DNA of 64,000 bases from Mactromeris polynyma (GCA_032209605.1 JASFXZ010000015.1:1116001-1180000); one strand, 5' to 3'; shown: positions 13,401 to 24,690, counted from the first letter of the stretch. The notes: generated from the sequence alone by a model not told the origin. Made by a program: numbers and translations.

Positions 13401-15888
13401 AAGACTGCTTCTTGGGTTACTAACCAATACTCGCACCTAAATCTGATATTGTGAAGTTCGCGGTTCAGTCTCGTCCCGTAGGCGGGATTTGAACTCACGA
13501 CCATTGGATCGACAGCCAGGCGCTCCTACCTCCAGTAAAGAATAACAGACATATACGAAGGTGTTAAAGTAGTTAATTGACACCCTATACTGATATACGG
13601 ATAGTTTAAGCAGGACACTCGCCTAATTCAATCCTGTATTGTATAGAGCTGCCTTTGCACACTCGATATAATATTATTATTCTACTACCATGCTGATCAT
13701 TTACAAAAGTCGGCGCGCAATGGGTAACTTTGGGAAAGGACTGTCCCTTTCTGAAGCCCCTACCATTCGCAATTCTCTGACGCAAAAAAGGAGCGCTAGG
13801 ACAAAGTCAATTTCAAGGGAACATGAATCTACCTCATAATTTATTATAGCTGTACCGATTCTTACAAACACGTTAAAAAACTAACCTCACTGACAATGGT
13901 ATGAATACTGTCCTCAAATTCGAAACGTTGACATTTTTCTCCCGTCGGTAATTTACACTTTTCGTTCCAATACTCATCACTTGTGGTTAAATTCATCGCG
14001 CTATTTCCAGCACCGGAAGTGTAGTTCTGCGCAAGAGGTATATCTGCGCATCGCCATCTTGGAACAAACGCAAAAAAGGAATTGGAACCCATGCCCCATG
14101 CTACGACCAGTTTTATTGACTGTACAACAAAAGCTAAAAGTATCTGAAATATTCCGCATCCTCCAAGCTTTTTTAATATATCATCTGGTCTGAGGTCCTC
14201 GTCGATCGTTGTCACGTGTTCCTTGACGTCATCTACAAAACAAAATATATGACGGAATTTACCGGAGTTTGACGATGTGTTCGTCAATTTCCGGAAATAT
14301 TCGTCAATTTCCGGAAATACTGTTCGCGATGATGATGGCGATGTACGGTTTAAGAGTCCAAATATTTTATTCGTCAAGTTTGCATAACCAAAGCAAGTAT
14401 AAATGACAAATAATTTTGAGGTGGAAAATGGTTGACTTTACAAAAACACGGAACTACTAAATAATAACTGAGCTGTTTCACGACAAACATGTTACCAAAA
14501 AGTCCATTTTCAGGTTTCTACATTTTCTAACCGATTTATGTTTCATCTTTCATTTAATACCAAACGTATTAAGAGCAGACGTCTACTTGTATAGCAATTC
14601 CAATATTAAGAACAATATGCAAAAGTAAGCTACAAAATGATGACGTCAAATTATTCAGTAGTGCTACTTATTAATATTTCCTTGACGTTTGTTTAATCCT
14701 ATAAATCACAATTAAACATCGAAAACATCTTCGGACAAAGCGCTTAGTTTGTGACGTCATAACTTTGATAGTCCAACGTCACTAATACAAGTTTTATTAA
14801 GGCAGCGCTCAATCATTGTGTTGTTCTTCTCAGAAAATCAAAGACTCGATTGTATTCAGAGATTTGCACCATCAATACGTAGTAATAATTGTAAGAAAAT
14901 ATGTCGCACTCATAAAACCCTGGAGTACTTGGTAGACAGTTTCATCTCAGTGTCAAGCTTTGTATAGAACTATGTCACAAATCAATGTCACATCAGCTCA
15001 TTCCCCGGCAATTCTTGACATAGGTTGACAGAACCTCATCCCATTATGACGTCGGACAATTCAAGTGTTTACCAACCAATATGTATCAATATAGTTGAAC
15101 CTCGTTTATTCGACAACCTTCTATCCGAATAATTGGTATCATCCGAAATAAATATCAGGTCCCGATGTATCGCCTTAGGCACACCGAATTGAAATGGGCT
15201 GTTCGAAACCATTTATTATTCGAAATAAAATTTCGGACCCTATTAATTCGAATGAACGAGGTCCGACTGTACGTAAGTGCTTTGTACAATTGACATTTAA
15301 TAGTTTTTATAGGATCAATGTAACAAGTCGAGTGTATTTTTTCAATCAGGATAAAAATGTATTAGGCTAACTGAAAACAGTTCAGTGTTATTTTTCTGAA
15401 TATGGTACATATTGAAATTAGTGACAAGAGAGTTAACTCGTACAATACATGCTGTAAATCTCTTACGTAGTTGTCTCCCTTTAAACTCGTATAATAACAC
15501 CTGTATTATTTCCTATAATTCATTTGTGACATCACAAATGACGTGACGTCACCATTGCCTTACAGTGATGGTTGCTGTTATTATGGTAGAAAAAAACTTT
15601 AATCGATAAAATGTGCATTTACACTTATAAGCTAAATAAAACATTAAATTGCTATTCATACATTAATGAATTCATAAACTCGCTTTTTTATAAAAAAAAA
15701 GATAAACCCATGCCAAGGACGCATTTATGTTTATTATCGTTTTCAGTAAACATGTTTTATAAATCCAGTATAATGTTCGATCACTCATGCAATATCCACC
15801 ATATACCTTTGGTATTACTGCTGGGTACCATCTCCACCATTTCGGGAACGTTGACATCATTCTGGTTCCCGGCGTTTTTGTTCATCAT
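4472..15888 (-). CDS. SLC22-family organic cation/anion/carnitine transporter, ten exons
   Basis: Predicted plasma-membrane, 12-helix MFS carrier for organic ions; substrate not assignable. Exons, all GT/AG and phase-consistent: 15888-15807, 14232-13886, 13146-12930, 12262-12058, 11174-10947, 10611-10477, 9937-9855, 6914-6797, 6390-6318, 4621-4472. They total 1638 bases and 545 residues, normal for SLC22. Family marks seen: DDILKKLGGCGIFQ before helix 1; a large first extracellular loop with Cys and N-glycosylation sites (NYTS, NLTT); EFDLVCED; the MFS loop DIFGRKKPF; FIPESFRWL after helix 6; IGRKYT; TVELYPTVARTTG; and C-terminal LPETMNTTL. The first exon was chosen because it opens with two ATGs and ends AAAG|GTATAT in phase 1, as exon 2 requires. 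The final exon is one of six tandem in-frame copies (separate entry). Subfamily (OCT-like or OCTN-like) is uncertain. Confidence 0.87.
4532..5085 (-). repeat. Six 90-bp tandem copies of the SLC22 helix-12 exon plus its splice acceptor
   Basis: Each unit holds, on the minus strand, 'ataattatgtttcag|gaggac' (polypyrimidine tract and AG acceptor) followed by codons for EDFVPGLLYFVVAGMAAVSL and CCVL. Acceptors lie immediately before 4621, 4711, 4801, 4891, 4981 and 5071. Because 90 is divisible by three and the linker (YIIMFQ) has no stop codon, each acceptor would join the preceding exon in phase 0 and read through to the same C-terminus. Only the unit nearest 4472 continues into CLPETMNTTL and the stop. 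Copies differ by few bases (for example cagtagtcc/cagcagtcc), so the expansion is recent. Confidence 0.9.
5235..5432. mobile_element. MITE of the 'CAGTAAAACCTC' family, copy 1
   Basis: Ends 'ccgtaaaacctcact' and 'attgaggtttcactg' are inverted copies. The interior has repeated 'cctcaattataagaccac' and 'aggtggtcttattattgagg'. It lies in the last intron of the SLC22 gene. The same family occurs at 16485-16655 and 19448-19626. Confidence 0.7.
5993..6221. mobile_element. MITE of the 'tccaacctcttct-aagtgacgtcatt' family, copy 1
   Basis: The left end (atgatcgccgttg, then ttccaacctcttctttaagt, gacgtcattt) is repeated inverted at the right end (aaatgacgtcatttacagaa, gaggttgtaaat, gcagggctcat). It lies in an SLC22 intron. 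A second copy in the opposite orientation lies at 12464-12704. Confidence 0.7.
7000..7190 (+). repeat. Dispersed repeat family A, 3' part
   Basis: Shares 'ccattccttgtgcctctgtt', 'ttgttttcccggaggtctgt' and 'gtggggaggcactatcttat' with blocks at 29.0-29.18, 35.12-35.29 and 37.24-37.69 kb (last one inverted). No open frame is conserved between copies. Confidence 0.7.
7395..8775. repeat. 34-bp minisatellite, about 40 copies
   Basis: Unit 'tattttcactgctttgtgta' + 'ttatgtgtattgtg', with single-base variants (gcattg/gctttg, attgtg/attatg) and a few length variants. It sits in an SLC22 intron between the exons at 9855 and 6914. All three forward frames stay open only because the unit lacks stop codons, so the Cys/Tyr/Val-rich translations are not genes. 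Confidence 0.95.
9096..9480. mobile_element. pogo/Tigger-like MITE with CAGT termini and TA target site
   Basis: Termini 'cagtggaacacgcttataac' and 'acgttttaagtgtgttccac' + 'tg' are imperfect inverted repeats, flanked by TA on both sides. The interior repeats 'ttcgttataaccgagtacgt' and 'tttcgctttatcc'. No transposase was seen. It lies in an SLC22 intron. Confidence 0.72.
10085..10385 (+). repeat. tRNA-derived SINE fused to dispersed repeat family A (5' part)
   Basis: The head 'ttccgtggtcgagtggttat' resembles a tRNA A-box. A body with 'ccccacaccgctgtgggat' and 'accatccagctgaattacgg' follows, then at about 10235 'cagttccaaggctgtaattc' of repeat family A. It lies in an SLC22 intron. Confidence 0.6.
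12464..12704. mobile_element. MITE of the 'tccaacctcttct-aagtgacgtcatt' family, copy 2 (inverted)
   Basis: Ends 'gtgcgccgctgttagatgtc' and 'ggaattcacagcggcgctca' are inverted relatives. The interior 'actccaaatggtcacttcgt' is the reverse complement of the matching part of copy 1 at 5993-6221, so the two sit in opposite orientation within one gene. Confidence 0.72.
13183..13310. mobile_element. Fragment of a 'cttataacgaa' MITE
   Basis: Contains 'cacttataacgaactcggat' and a reversed partner, 'cttatatcgaatttggatac', resembling the element at 9096-9480 but shorter. Ends are not clear. Confidence 0.4.
13478..13548 (-). repeat. tRNA-like SINE head
   Basis: The minus strand reads 'taggagcgcctggctgtcga' and 'tcgtgagttcaaatcccgcc', matching A-box and B-box spacing of a tRNA. 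The B-box is AGTTCAAATCC rather than the consensus, and the stems are weak. Probably a SINE or tRNA pseudogene in an SLC22 intron. Confidence 0.4.
15092..15271. mobile_element. MITE with 'tgaacctcgtttattcg' termini
   Basis: The left end 'agttgaacctcgtttattcg' and right end 'cgaatgaacgaggtccgact' are inverted copies, with TA next to both ends. Internal blocks are of the form 'attattcgaaataaa'. It lies within the first intron of the SLC22 gene. Confidence 0.65.
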
Positions 15889-16024
15889 GTCTCAAAGCTG
15901 AAGTTAAATTTTTTAGCGCGTTCGAAAAATTGTTTGAGTAAAGTACGAAAGACCCGTGGTGACATTCACACCTCATTAATTCTCTCTCGTATGAAAGACT
16001 AAGTTCGAGAAGTTGTTATCGTGA

Positions 16025-16305
16025 AATCACGAATAATTCACGATTTCAGCTTCACCAATTCTCGATTTCAACTTCACCAATTCATGATTTCAACTTCACG
16101 AATTCTCGATTTCAACTTCACGAATTCATGATTTCAACTTCACGAATTCATGATTTCAACTTCACGAATTCTCGATTTCAACTTCACCAATTCATGATTT
16201 TAATTTCACAATTTCACGATTTCAAATTCACGATTTCAAATTCACCAAATCACAATTTCAACTTCACCAAATCACGATTTCAACTTCTCGAATTTAATAT
16301 TTTCT
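16025..16305. repeat. 22-23 bp tandem repeat, about 11 copies
   Basis: Unit 'gatttcaacttcacgaattc' + 'tc' or 'at', with variants 'caccaatt' and 'caccaaatcac'. It lies just upstream of the SLC22 first coding exon (15888, minus strand), so it may fall in or near that gene's promoter or 5' UTR. Confidence 0.85.
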
Positions 16306-16408
16306 AGGTAAGAAATAATATGAAGCGTGAATGTCTCTGGTAACAATGATCTGATAATTCCATGTCTGTTATTGGTTCAGATCAGGATTCATAGCCTTAC
16401 AACAAGTA

Positions 16409-16936
16409 CAGTGCAATATCTCCATAGTGGCCTTCTCTTAAGCAACAACCTCTCTTCAACAACAGTATATATTATTCCTATATACAGTAAACCCTCAATA
16501 ATAAGACCACCTTTGGGACTCTCGAAAACTTCTTACTGATGTGGTCTTAATATTGAGGTAGAATTAAGAGCAAAAAAGAGAAATGGACTTGAAAATTGTG
16601 CTCTTGATTTCGATGTGGTCTTATTATTGAGGTGGTCTTTAAGTGAGGTTTTGCTTTAAATGAATTTACAAACAGTTCAGCCTCTCTATAGCAACAAACT
16701 CTCAACAGCAAAAACCCTTGCCTCCCAAAGGGTGTAGCTGTGTAAACGTTATACTGTACGCACACTCTTTCGGGAAACACAACCATGAAGTATTTCTCGA
16801 TATGCGTCGGAACGCATAAAAATAAGAAAGAGAGGCAAACATTGACTTTCAATATATCCTCTCCAGAGCAACAACCTCTCAACAACCGCCAAACTTTGTG
16901 TCTCCTAGAGGATGTTGCTTTGGTGAGGTCGCACTG
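16409..16936. mobile_element. Nested MITE cluster; inner element at 16485-16655
   Basis: The outer ends read TA-CAGTGCAATATC and GGTCGCACTG-TA, with blocks 'agcaacaacctctcttcaac' and 'gagcaacaacctctcaacaa' inside. An element of the 'cagtaaaccctcaataata...' family, ending near 'ggtctttaagtgaggttttg', sits within it. It is flanked by a further 'acagttcagcctctctatag' block. Confidence 0.6.
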
Positions 16937-19440
16937 TAATGTATGCAAAGTGATTCTGACATGCTTGCAAAATATTCTAATCGATGTCTGATAAAAAACT
17001 GTCAGACATGTAGTGTTGGTTTACATGACATTATATATGATACCCTATTTTAGTAGTTTAATCAATGCATATGCACGTTCAAGAGTTGTTTTTTTATAAT
17101 TTATTCCAAGTTAATTGATTAACACGAGGCTGTGAGTGTTACAGAAAAGATGTACTTTTAAATGTTGTCGAAAAAAATAACATTGGAATGGTTCGAATTT
17201 AGAATGTGTACTGGACGGGGAAAATCAGCAACAGAGCCGGTGTCTTGGTGTGGTCTAAAACTAACTGTATGATATATCTAATTGAGTGATAACAATGCAT
17301 ACTTCGTGCAACAACGTGATATGACATCATCCCTGATATCATACCGACGGCTTCATGACGTCAGGCGTCATTTAAACGTCATATAACGTGATTTGAAGTA
17401 TTTTGTTGGCGTTTTGATAGTCTAAAGCTAGGTTATGAAATGCTATCACGTGACATTAATATGGTTCATAATAAAAATAATTGTCAGCAAAATAACTTCA
17501 CGAAACTGGGTCATGGGCAAAGGATGCCCTTCAAAAATCAAACCATGTTACGAAAGTGGTCAGTAAGTTTCTATATACACTGCCCGCCAAAAGTTCCTTC
17601 ACACTTTGACAATTTCCCATTGCAATTAATGTATTTTCATATTTGTTTCACATGCAATAAATCTCAAATGCTTTTTAACACAGCAATTATTTTCTATAGA
17701 AGTATTTATAAATCTGTACTGAAACAAATTATCTTATTTTCTGTGTCAGATCAATTAGTTACAAATACATTGGTTTCGGATGCAGGCCGATTGATGCTGA
17801 TGTGCAAAATGTTGATTCTTAACTTTCCCTCACAGAAATGGGATGAATAATTTTACTTTATGGTCATATATGTTTTATTTTAAATTGTGTGAGAAAAAGT
17901 AACGAAATTCAAAATGTTCAAATGTGAAGAAATATTTGGATGGCAGTGTATGTAAAAAATACTTAAATACGTATCCTGGAGTAGTTTTCTATTTTCATTA
18001 ACGATGCAAAGGCTGTAACTGAACTTAATAGAGTCACTAAGATCAATACAAATAAGTATATTATTATGTTTCATTGAAGAATTTCATTATATTTTGGTTT
18101 ACCTTTCAAATAAACCTGCATACCAATTATATTCGTTAACACGCTTTTAATTAACGCTTTTAATTAACAAAATACATACTTACCCTGCTGGACAAACGTT
18201 TTGTCGGTATTTTCTCATCCGCTATTTTGATAAATCGTGTTTTTTTCGATTTAGTGATTTCTACAATTCATTTTGCACCAATCAAAAAACCGAAATGGAA
18301 ACGTTATTTAACTCCAATGTATATTTTTATCAATGACACAGTTTTAAGGAACTAAAGAACTGTGCTGTTTCCAATTAATGTAAACACAGCGACAACATGA
18401 TACATACTGGTAATATGTAAAGAAGGTGGAGATGCTTTCGTGTAATATCGACAATCTCCGTCAATCCTCGACAAACTTCGGCAATCGTCGGTCTAGATGT
18501 TTTATATATGTTATTGTTATAACCATCTGTCATCATAAATTTTCTTATGTAATATTCCTTGTGCTCGATGTTTTCCGACAATTTCCGCCATTCAGGTCGT
18601 GATATTTTGTGCACATAATTTTAGTAGTGATAAGGTGAATGAAATGCAAGTGTTGTTGAATAAATGATATTGTAATTTATGAACTCTTTGATTATGTGAC
18701 TGATCCCTTGACCCTGGAGTTGATCCTGTGACCCCTGGAATTTCCAAAAAGCAACATTTGACCTTCATGATTCTGGCTGAATGGTCAATTGTCTTCTAAA
18801 TCATAGGTAATTTGGCTATAAAATAGTAATGGTCTAAAATAATCAAAATGACCCTGAGATTCAATACCTTGTGGAACCACCTGCTGATGATAACGCATAC
18901 CAAGTCATCTGTCCTTCACCTCTGATACATATAGTAAAGTTTTTTCAATTGCTTGCAGAGGAACAGGTGAGTACGAATTGGTCACCCAGGAACATTAGGT
19001 CAACCTACCGCCGTGCATAACTAAACTTATTTTGATAAACTCCGATACACCACACCATGAAATTACAATAAATGTCCTTCAAGTACACAGCACCGCTACT
19101 AGTTTATTCAACCTTACGGTTATGCAAATGATTACAAGAAGAGCTAAGAAGTCCAATGTCACAAACGTGATTTGTTATTCAGTGTACACTCAAACATGAC
19201 TTATCAGTATTCAGCGGCGTGTTTTGTTTCAGAATCATTTGCAAATAATTAAATTAACAATGTACATGGAATTGCAATTAATTTAGACGTGGAGATTTAC
19301 CCGTGTAGTATACATATATGTGTCGCAATCCACCCATCAACGCAAAGGAAGAGTGTTCATGCTGTATCTAAATGAAAGATGGACATGAAAAATTAATCGA
19401 TACACGATTCATTTGCATATTTTACCTCAAAGGACGTATT
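16937..19440. other. Gene-free intergenic stretch
   Basis: AT-rich. Short open frames (for example 17440-17850 plus) have no recognisable domain. Around 18890-19020 there is a block, 'gtcatctgtccttcacctct', related to the SINE-like block at 48.9 kb. Nothing else supportable was seen. Confidence 0.5.
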
Positions 19441-19447
19441 GTATATA

Positions 19448-19626
19448 CAGTAAAACCTCAATAATAAGACCACCCTTGGGACTCTTAAAAAATGGTAATG
19501 TTATGGAGATGGTCTTAATATTTAGGTTGAATAAAGAGCAAAATGGTGAAAATGGACTTGAAAATGTGTTCTTAATTTTGAGGTCGTCTTATTATTGAGG
19601 TGGTCTTTAAGTCAGGTTTTACTATA
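19448..19626. mobile_element. MITE of the 'CAGTAAAACCTC' family, copy 3
   Basis: Ends 'cagtaaaacctcaataataa' and 'aagtcaggttttactatac' are inverted. The interior 'aatggacttgaaaatgtgtt' matches the copy at 16485 and the fragment at 3603. Confidence 0.72.
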
Positions 19627-21640
19627 CACAGAAAAAGTTCTAAACCGTCAATATATATCTATCAACCGCCATTATCAATCTTAACAGTCTGAGAAAAAGT
19701 GTATTGTATAGTTGTTATTAAGTCCAGAGTGAAATAAGCACATATTTTACTCTTTTCTGCAATAACTTTTTTATGATACAAATAATTTATATTTGATAAT
19801 AAAAAATATGAAGATTTTTTCACCAAGCCAAAATAAAGCAAAATAAAACAAAAAATGTGTTTTGCTTATTACTTCATTTTTTGAGATAACTCTGTTAAAT
19901 TTAAATTTTAAAGTATAATTTCCTCCTGGAGTTCTTTCCCTTGTGCTAAGCATGTTACCTTTAAGTCATGAATATTCTCTGAAATATTGTAACTGCCGCC
20001 ATTTTATTGTCAGTATGTAATCATAGCATCTAAACAAAGTTATTCTATATAAATCATGTGTAATCTGTCCGTTCTAGTGTTCGTACGTTTTCTGAATTAA
20101 ATCTTTTTCATCTTTTTTAAACACCTTGTGTACACTTTTCTATTAATCCTTTTTCCAATTTGATTGTAAAATATATTTTGTGAATAACCACATTTTTACT
20201 GTGTATTTTGATAGTACTGAAATGTTAATGTTTTTGAAAACAATTAAATAACAGTATTTGAAACATAACGTTAGAGTGGTTTTAGGCCCCCGTATTTATG
20301 ATGGCGGAATTGCATATAGTGTTACCCCTGTCCGTATATGTGTATGTGTGTTTGTTTGTTCGGAAACTCGTGACCAGCCCATACCTTTGTCGTTCATCGT
20401 GGTGATTTCAGTATGTGATATTCATAACAAAACGACGTGCTGAGTGAAATAATCATATCGCCAGCTCAAAGGTCAAGGTCACAGCTGACATTTGAACTTT
20501 GTTGACCTTCCTGTCAAGCCAATAACTTCGTCGTGAATGGTAGGGTGCGTCTGGTGCAAGAGCTAGGACGTGTGACAGAGATATTAATAGTAATATGATT
20601 ATTAATAGCATTTTTGTTATGATTTTTTTAATACTATATGATTTATATTTTTGTTCTATGATGTAGATGTGAATTTAATGATAATGCCTTCATGATACTC
20701 GCTTTGTATATACATATACATGTATATACAGAAATGCGTCCATAGCACACGAATCTCCCCGCTGTGTGATGTGAATGTTTCTCTGGCATTTTTCAAATAG
20801 GACAAAACTAATGTCAGTAAGGCATTATCATAAGATTCACATTTACTTCATTGAAATATATATTGACATATAATAACGTTTATAATAATTAATGACAAGC
20901 CTTATATATTATTTTAATTTTATATATTATATTTTATTTTAATTAACCATATTTTATTTTATATTAATTAAACATCTTATACATATATAAAATGTGATTG
21001 ATCACAATACAAATACAAAATCACAAATACGGAAGGTTATAAAGAACGCCTTTGAAGGTTATATAATAAGAAATTACCACAATAACCGGTTTACCATTGC
21101 CGATTGTCAGGAAATGATGGTAACGTCGTTACTTAGTTACCTAAGCATACAAATTAGTATCGGGTAAAGTATTTGTGAACAGGTGTCTTGACGGGCAGCT
21201 TATACTGTATAATTGTGAATTGTTAAACAATACACTCATTTTCAGACCGTTTTACTTGGTATTGACGGTTAATAAATATGTGTTTGCGGTTGAGAACTTT
21301 TGCTGGGTATACAGTAGTTCTGTTGTGATAAAAAACATAAAGTGAATGTTAATCATGTTTCATTATTTTTCATGTCCATCTTTCCATTAGAAACAAGATT
21401 GTAAGCTGAATAGTAAGGCACGTTCTTTATATGCGACCATTATCGGCACACATGCTTTATCGCTGACCTTTTTATACCATTTGCATACCCGTGAGGGTAC
21501 ATACGATGATAAAAAAGTGGCCTAGTCACACTGTAAGCGATGCGGTGTTCTTTAAAATTCATTTAATGTCATTTCATACTATGGTGTATTAGAGTTAAAT
21601 GACATTTTTCAACAATACTTCAGTTACACTCAGTTGCCAT
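19627..21640. other. Gene-free intergenic stretch
   Basis: Very AT-rich, especially at 20880-20995. A short 'aaggtcaaggtcacagctga' block near 20470 is typical of animal low-copy repeats. No gene or RNA was recognised. Confidence 0.5.
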
Positions 21641-21644
21641 AACC

Positions 21645-21920
21645 AACGTTCTTGCGTTGCCATTCCGTACACACCGAGGCCGGGATTATAACGGATACTT
21701 GCGTTGCCTGTCCGTACACACCGAGGCCCGGGATTATAACGGATGCTTGCGTTGCCTGTCGGTACACACCGGGACCCGGGATTATAACGGATACCTGTGT
21801 TGCCTGTCGGTACACACCGGCCCGGGAGTATAACGGATACTTGCGTTGCCTGTCCGTACACACCGGGGCCCGGGAGTATAACGGATACTTGCGTTGCCTG
21901 TCCGTACACACCGGGCAAGT
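21645..21920. repeat. 48-bp GC-rich minisatellite, about six copies
   Basis: Unit 'ttgcgttgcctgtccgtaca' + 'caccgaggcccgggattata' + 'acggatac', with variants (tcggt/tccgt, gggacc/gaggcc, attataa/agtataa). Each unit has a CCCGGG and a CCGT. 48 is divisible by three, so frames stay open on both strands; none looks like a gene. Confidence 0.93.
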
Positions 21921-22384
21921 CTAATTGCCATTTCGGACAACCAACAGTTGAGTTGGAGTTTGTCCAGGACAAGTATGTTATGCATGCCCACTTATCTGTC
22001 AATCTATACCATATGCTAAGCTGGTACAACTAGCCTCCTATGTCGGACTAGTCAAAATTAACATGTACTCTAGTCCGGGAAACCTTATTTAAAGATAATT
22101 CTAGAGCCCTGGACATTACAACATTTAATTAAGAAAACCCTGCATTGAACTTGATTGAAGTGTCTATATAGGGATAGGAGGGTGAAGCAAAGTGAAATTG
22201 ATAGAATTTTGTACATTTAAATCAAGTTTTCAAGCGCTATTTTTATTGCCAATTCACCTGAATATTCTCAAAAATAGCGACAGGCTGTGATTTTCTTTTA
22301 AAACAGGAACATATATGCATTCTCATTCACCTTAAGGCTATTGCATTAATTTAAGGCCAATTGAAATTAAGAGTTTTGCAAATA

Positions 22385-24690
22385 AACATAGGGGGAGTTT
22401 TCGTTTGCATGTGGGGGAGTTGTCGATTGCATGTGGGGGAGTTGTCGTTTGCATGTGGGGGAGTTGTCGATTGCACGTGGGGGAGTTGTCGTTTGCATGT
22501 GGGGGAGTTGTCGATTGCATGTGGGGGAGTTGTTGTTTGCATGTGGGGGGAGTTGTCGTTTGCATGTGGGGGAGTTGTCGATTGCATGTGGGGGAGTTGT
22601 CGTTTGCATGTGGGGGAGTTGTCGATTGCATGTGGGGGAGTTGTTGTTTGCATGTGGGGGAGTTGTCGATTGCATGTGGGGGAGTTGTCGTTTGCATGTG
22701 GGAGTTGTCGATTGCATGTGGGGGAGTTGTTGTTTGCAAGTGGGGGGAGTTGTCGTTTGCATGTGGGGGAGTTGTTGTTTGCAAGTGGGGGGGAGTTGTC
22801 GTTTGCAAGTGGGGGGAGTTGTTGTTTGCAAGTGGGGGGAGTTGTCGATTGCATGTGGGAGAGTTGTCGATTGCATGTGGGGGAGTTGTTGTTTGCAAGT
22901 GGGGGGAGTTGTCGATTGCATGTGGGGGAGTTGTTGTTTGCAAGTGGGGGGAGTTGTCGTTTGCATGTGGGGGAGTTGTTGTTTGCAAGTGGGGGGGAGT
23001 TGTCGATTGCATGTGGGGGAGTTGTCGATTGCATGTGGGGGAGTTGTCGATTGCATGTGGGGGAGTTGTCGATTGCATGTGGGGGAGTTGTCGATTGCAT
23101 GTGGGGGAGTTGTCGATTGCATGTGGGGGAGTTGTTGTTTGCAAGTGGGGGGAGTTGTCGATTGCATGTGGGGGAGTTGTTGTTTGCATGTGGGGGAGTT
23201 GTCGATTGCATGTGGGGGAGTTGTCGATTGCATGTGGGGGAGTTGTCGATTGCATGTGGGGGAGTTGTTGTTTGCAAGTGGGGGGAGTTGTCGATTGCAT
23301 GTGGGGGAGTTGTTGTTTGCATGTGGGGGAGTTGTCGATTGCATGTGGGGGAGTTGTCGATTGCATGTGGGGGAGTTGTCGATTGCATGTGGGGGAGTTG
23401 TCGATTGCATGTGGGGGAGTTGTCGATTGCATGTGGGGGAGTTGTTGTTTGCAAGTGGGGGGGGAGTTGTCGATTGCATGTGGGGGAGTTGTTGTTTGCA
23501 AGTTGGGGGAGTTGTCGTTTGCATGTGGGGGAGTTGTCGATTGTATGTGGGGGAGTTGTTGTTTGCAAGTGGGGGGAGTTGTCGTTTGCATGTGGGGGAG
23601 TTGTTGATTGCAGGGGGGGGGGGGTTGTCGTTTGCATGTGGGGGAGTTGTCGATTGCATGTGGGGGAGTTGTTGTTTGCAAGTGGGGGGAGTTGTCGTTT
23701 GCATGTGGGGGAGTTGTTGTTTGCAAGTGGGGGGAGTTGTCGTTTGCATGTGGGGGAGTTGTTGTTTGCAAGTGGGGGGAGTTGTCGTTTGCAAGTGGGG
23801 GGAGTTGTTGTTTGCATGTGGGGGAGTTGTTGATTGCATGTGGGGGAGTTGTTGTTTGCATGTGGGGGAGTTGTTGTTTGCATGTGGGGGAGTTGTTGTT
23901 TGCATGTGGGGGAGTTGTTGTTTGCAAGTGGGGGGAGTAGTTGTTTGCAAGTGGGGGGAGTTGTCGTTTGCATGTGGGGGAGTTGTTGATTGCATGTGGG
24001 GGAGTTGTCGATTGCATGTGGGGGAGTTGTTGTTTGCAAGTGGGGGGAGTTGTCGATTGCATGTGGGGGAGTTGTTGTTTGCAAGTGGGGGGAGTTGTTG
24101 TTTGCAAGTGGGGGGAGTTGTCGTTTGCATGTGGGGGAGTTGTTGATTGCATGTGGGGGAGTTGTCGATTGCATGTGGGGGAGTTGTTGTTTGCAAGTGG
24201 GGGGAGTTGTCGATTGCATGTGGGGGAGTTGTTGTTTGCAAGTGGGGGGAGTTGTCGTTTGCATGTGGGAGAGCTGTCGTTTGCAAGTGGGGGGAGTTGT
24301 CGTTTGCATGTGGGAGAGCTGTCGTTTGCATGTGGGGAAGTTGTCGTTTGCCTGTGGGGGAATTGTTGTTTGCACGTGGAGGAGTTGTCAGTTGCATTTA
24401 GGGGAGTTGTCGTTTGCATGTGGAAAAGTTGTTGTTTGCATGTGGGAGTTGTCATTCGCACGTGGGGACGTTGTCGTTTGCATTTGGGGGAGTTATAGGC
24501 TGCAAGTGGGGAAGTTATAGGCTGCACGTGGGGTAGTTTTCGGTTGCAAGTGGGGGAGTTGTCAGTTGCATTTGGGGGAGTTGTCGTTGCATGTGGAAAT
24601 TGTCATTCGCATGTAAGGAAGTTGTCATTTGCATGTGGGAAGTATGTTGGTTGCAAGTGGGGGAGTTGTCAGTTTCATGTTGGAGAACAG
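22385..24690. repeat. 23-bp G-rich satellite, about 100 copies
   Basis: Unit 'gttgtcgattgcatgtgggg' + 'gag' on the plus strand, with three main variants (cgattgcatg, cgtttgcatg, tgtttgcaag with one extra G). Nearly every unit holds a run of 4-6 G. Copies become degenerate at the right-hand end (24300-24690). The period is not a multiple of three, so the very long open frames on both strands are artefacts of missing stop codons. Confidence 0.97.

Noticed and set aside
22338..24527. Open frames of up to 729 codons on both strands
   Set aside because: They are translations of a 23-bp satellite that lacks stop codons; every frame gives the same low-complexity peptide.
22385..24690. Possible CRISPR array because of regular spacing
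   Set aside because: There are no unique spacers between identical repeats, the unit is 23 bp head to tail, and the genome is eukaryotic.
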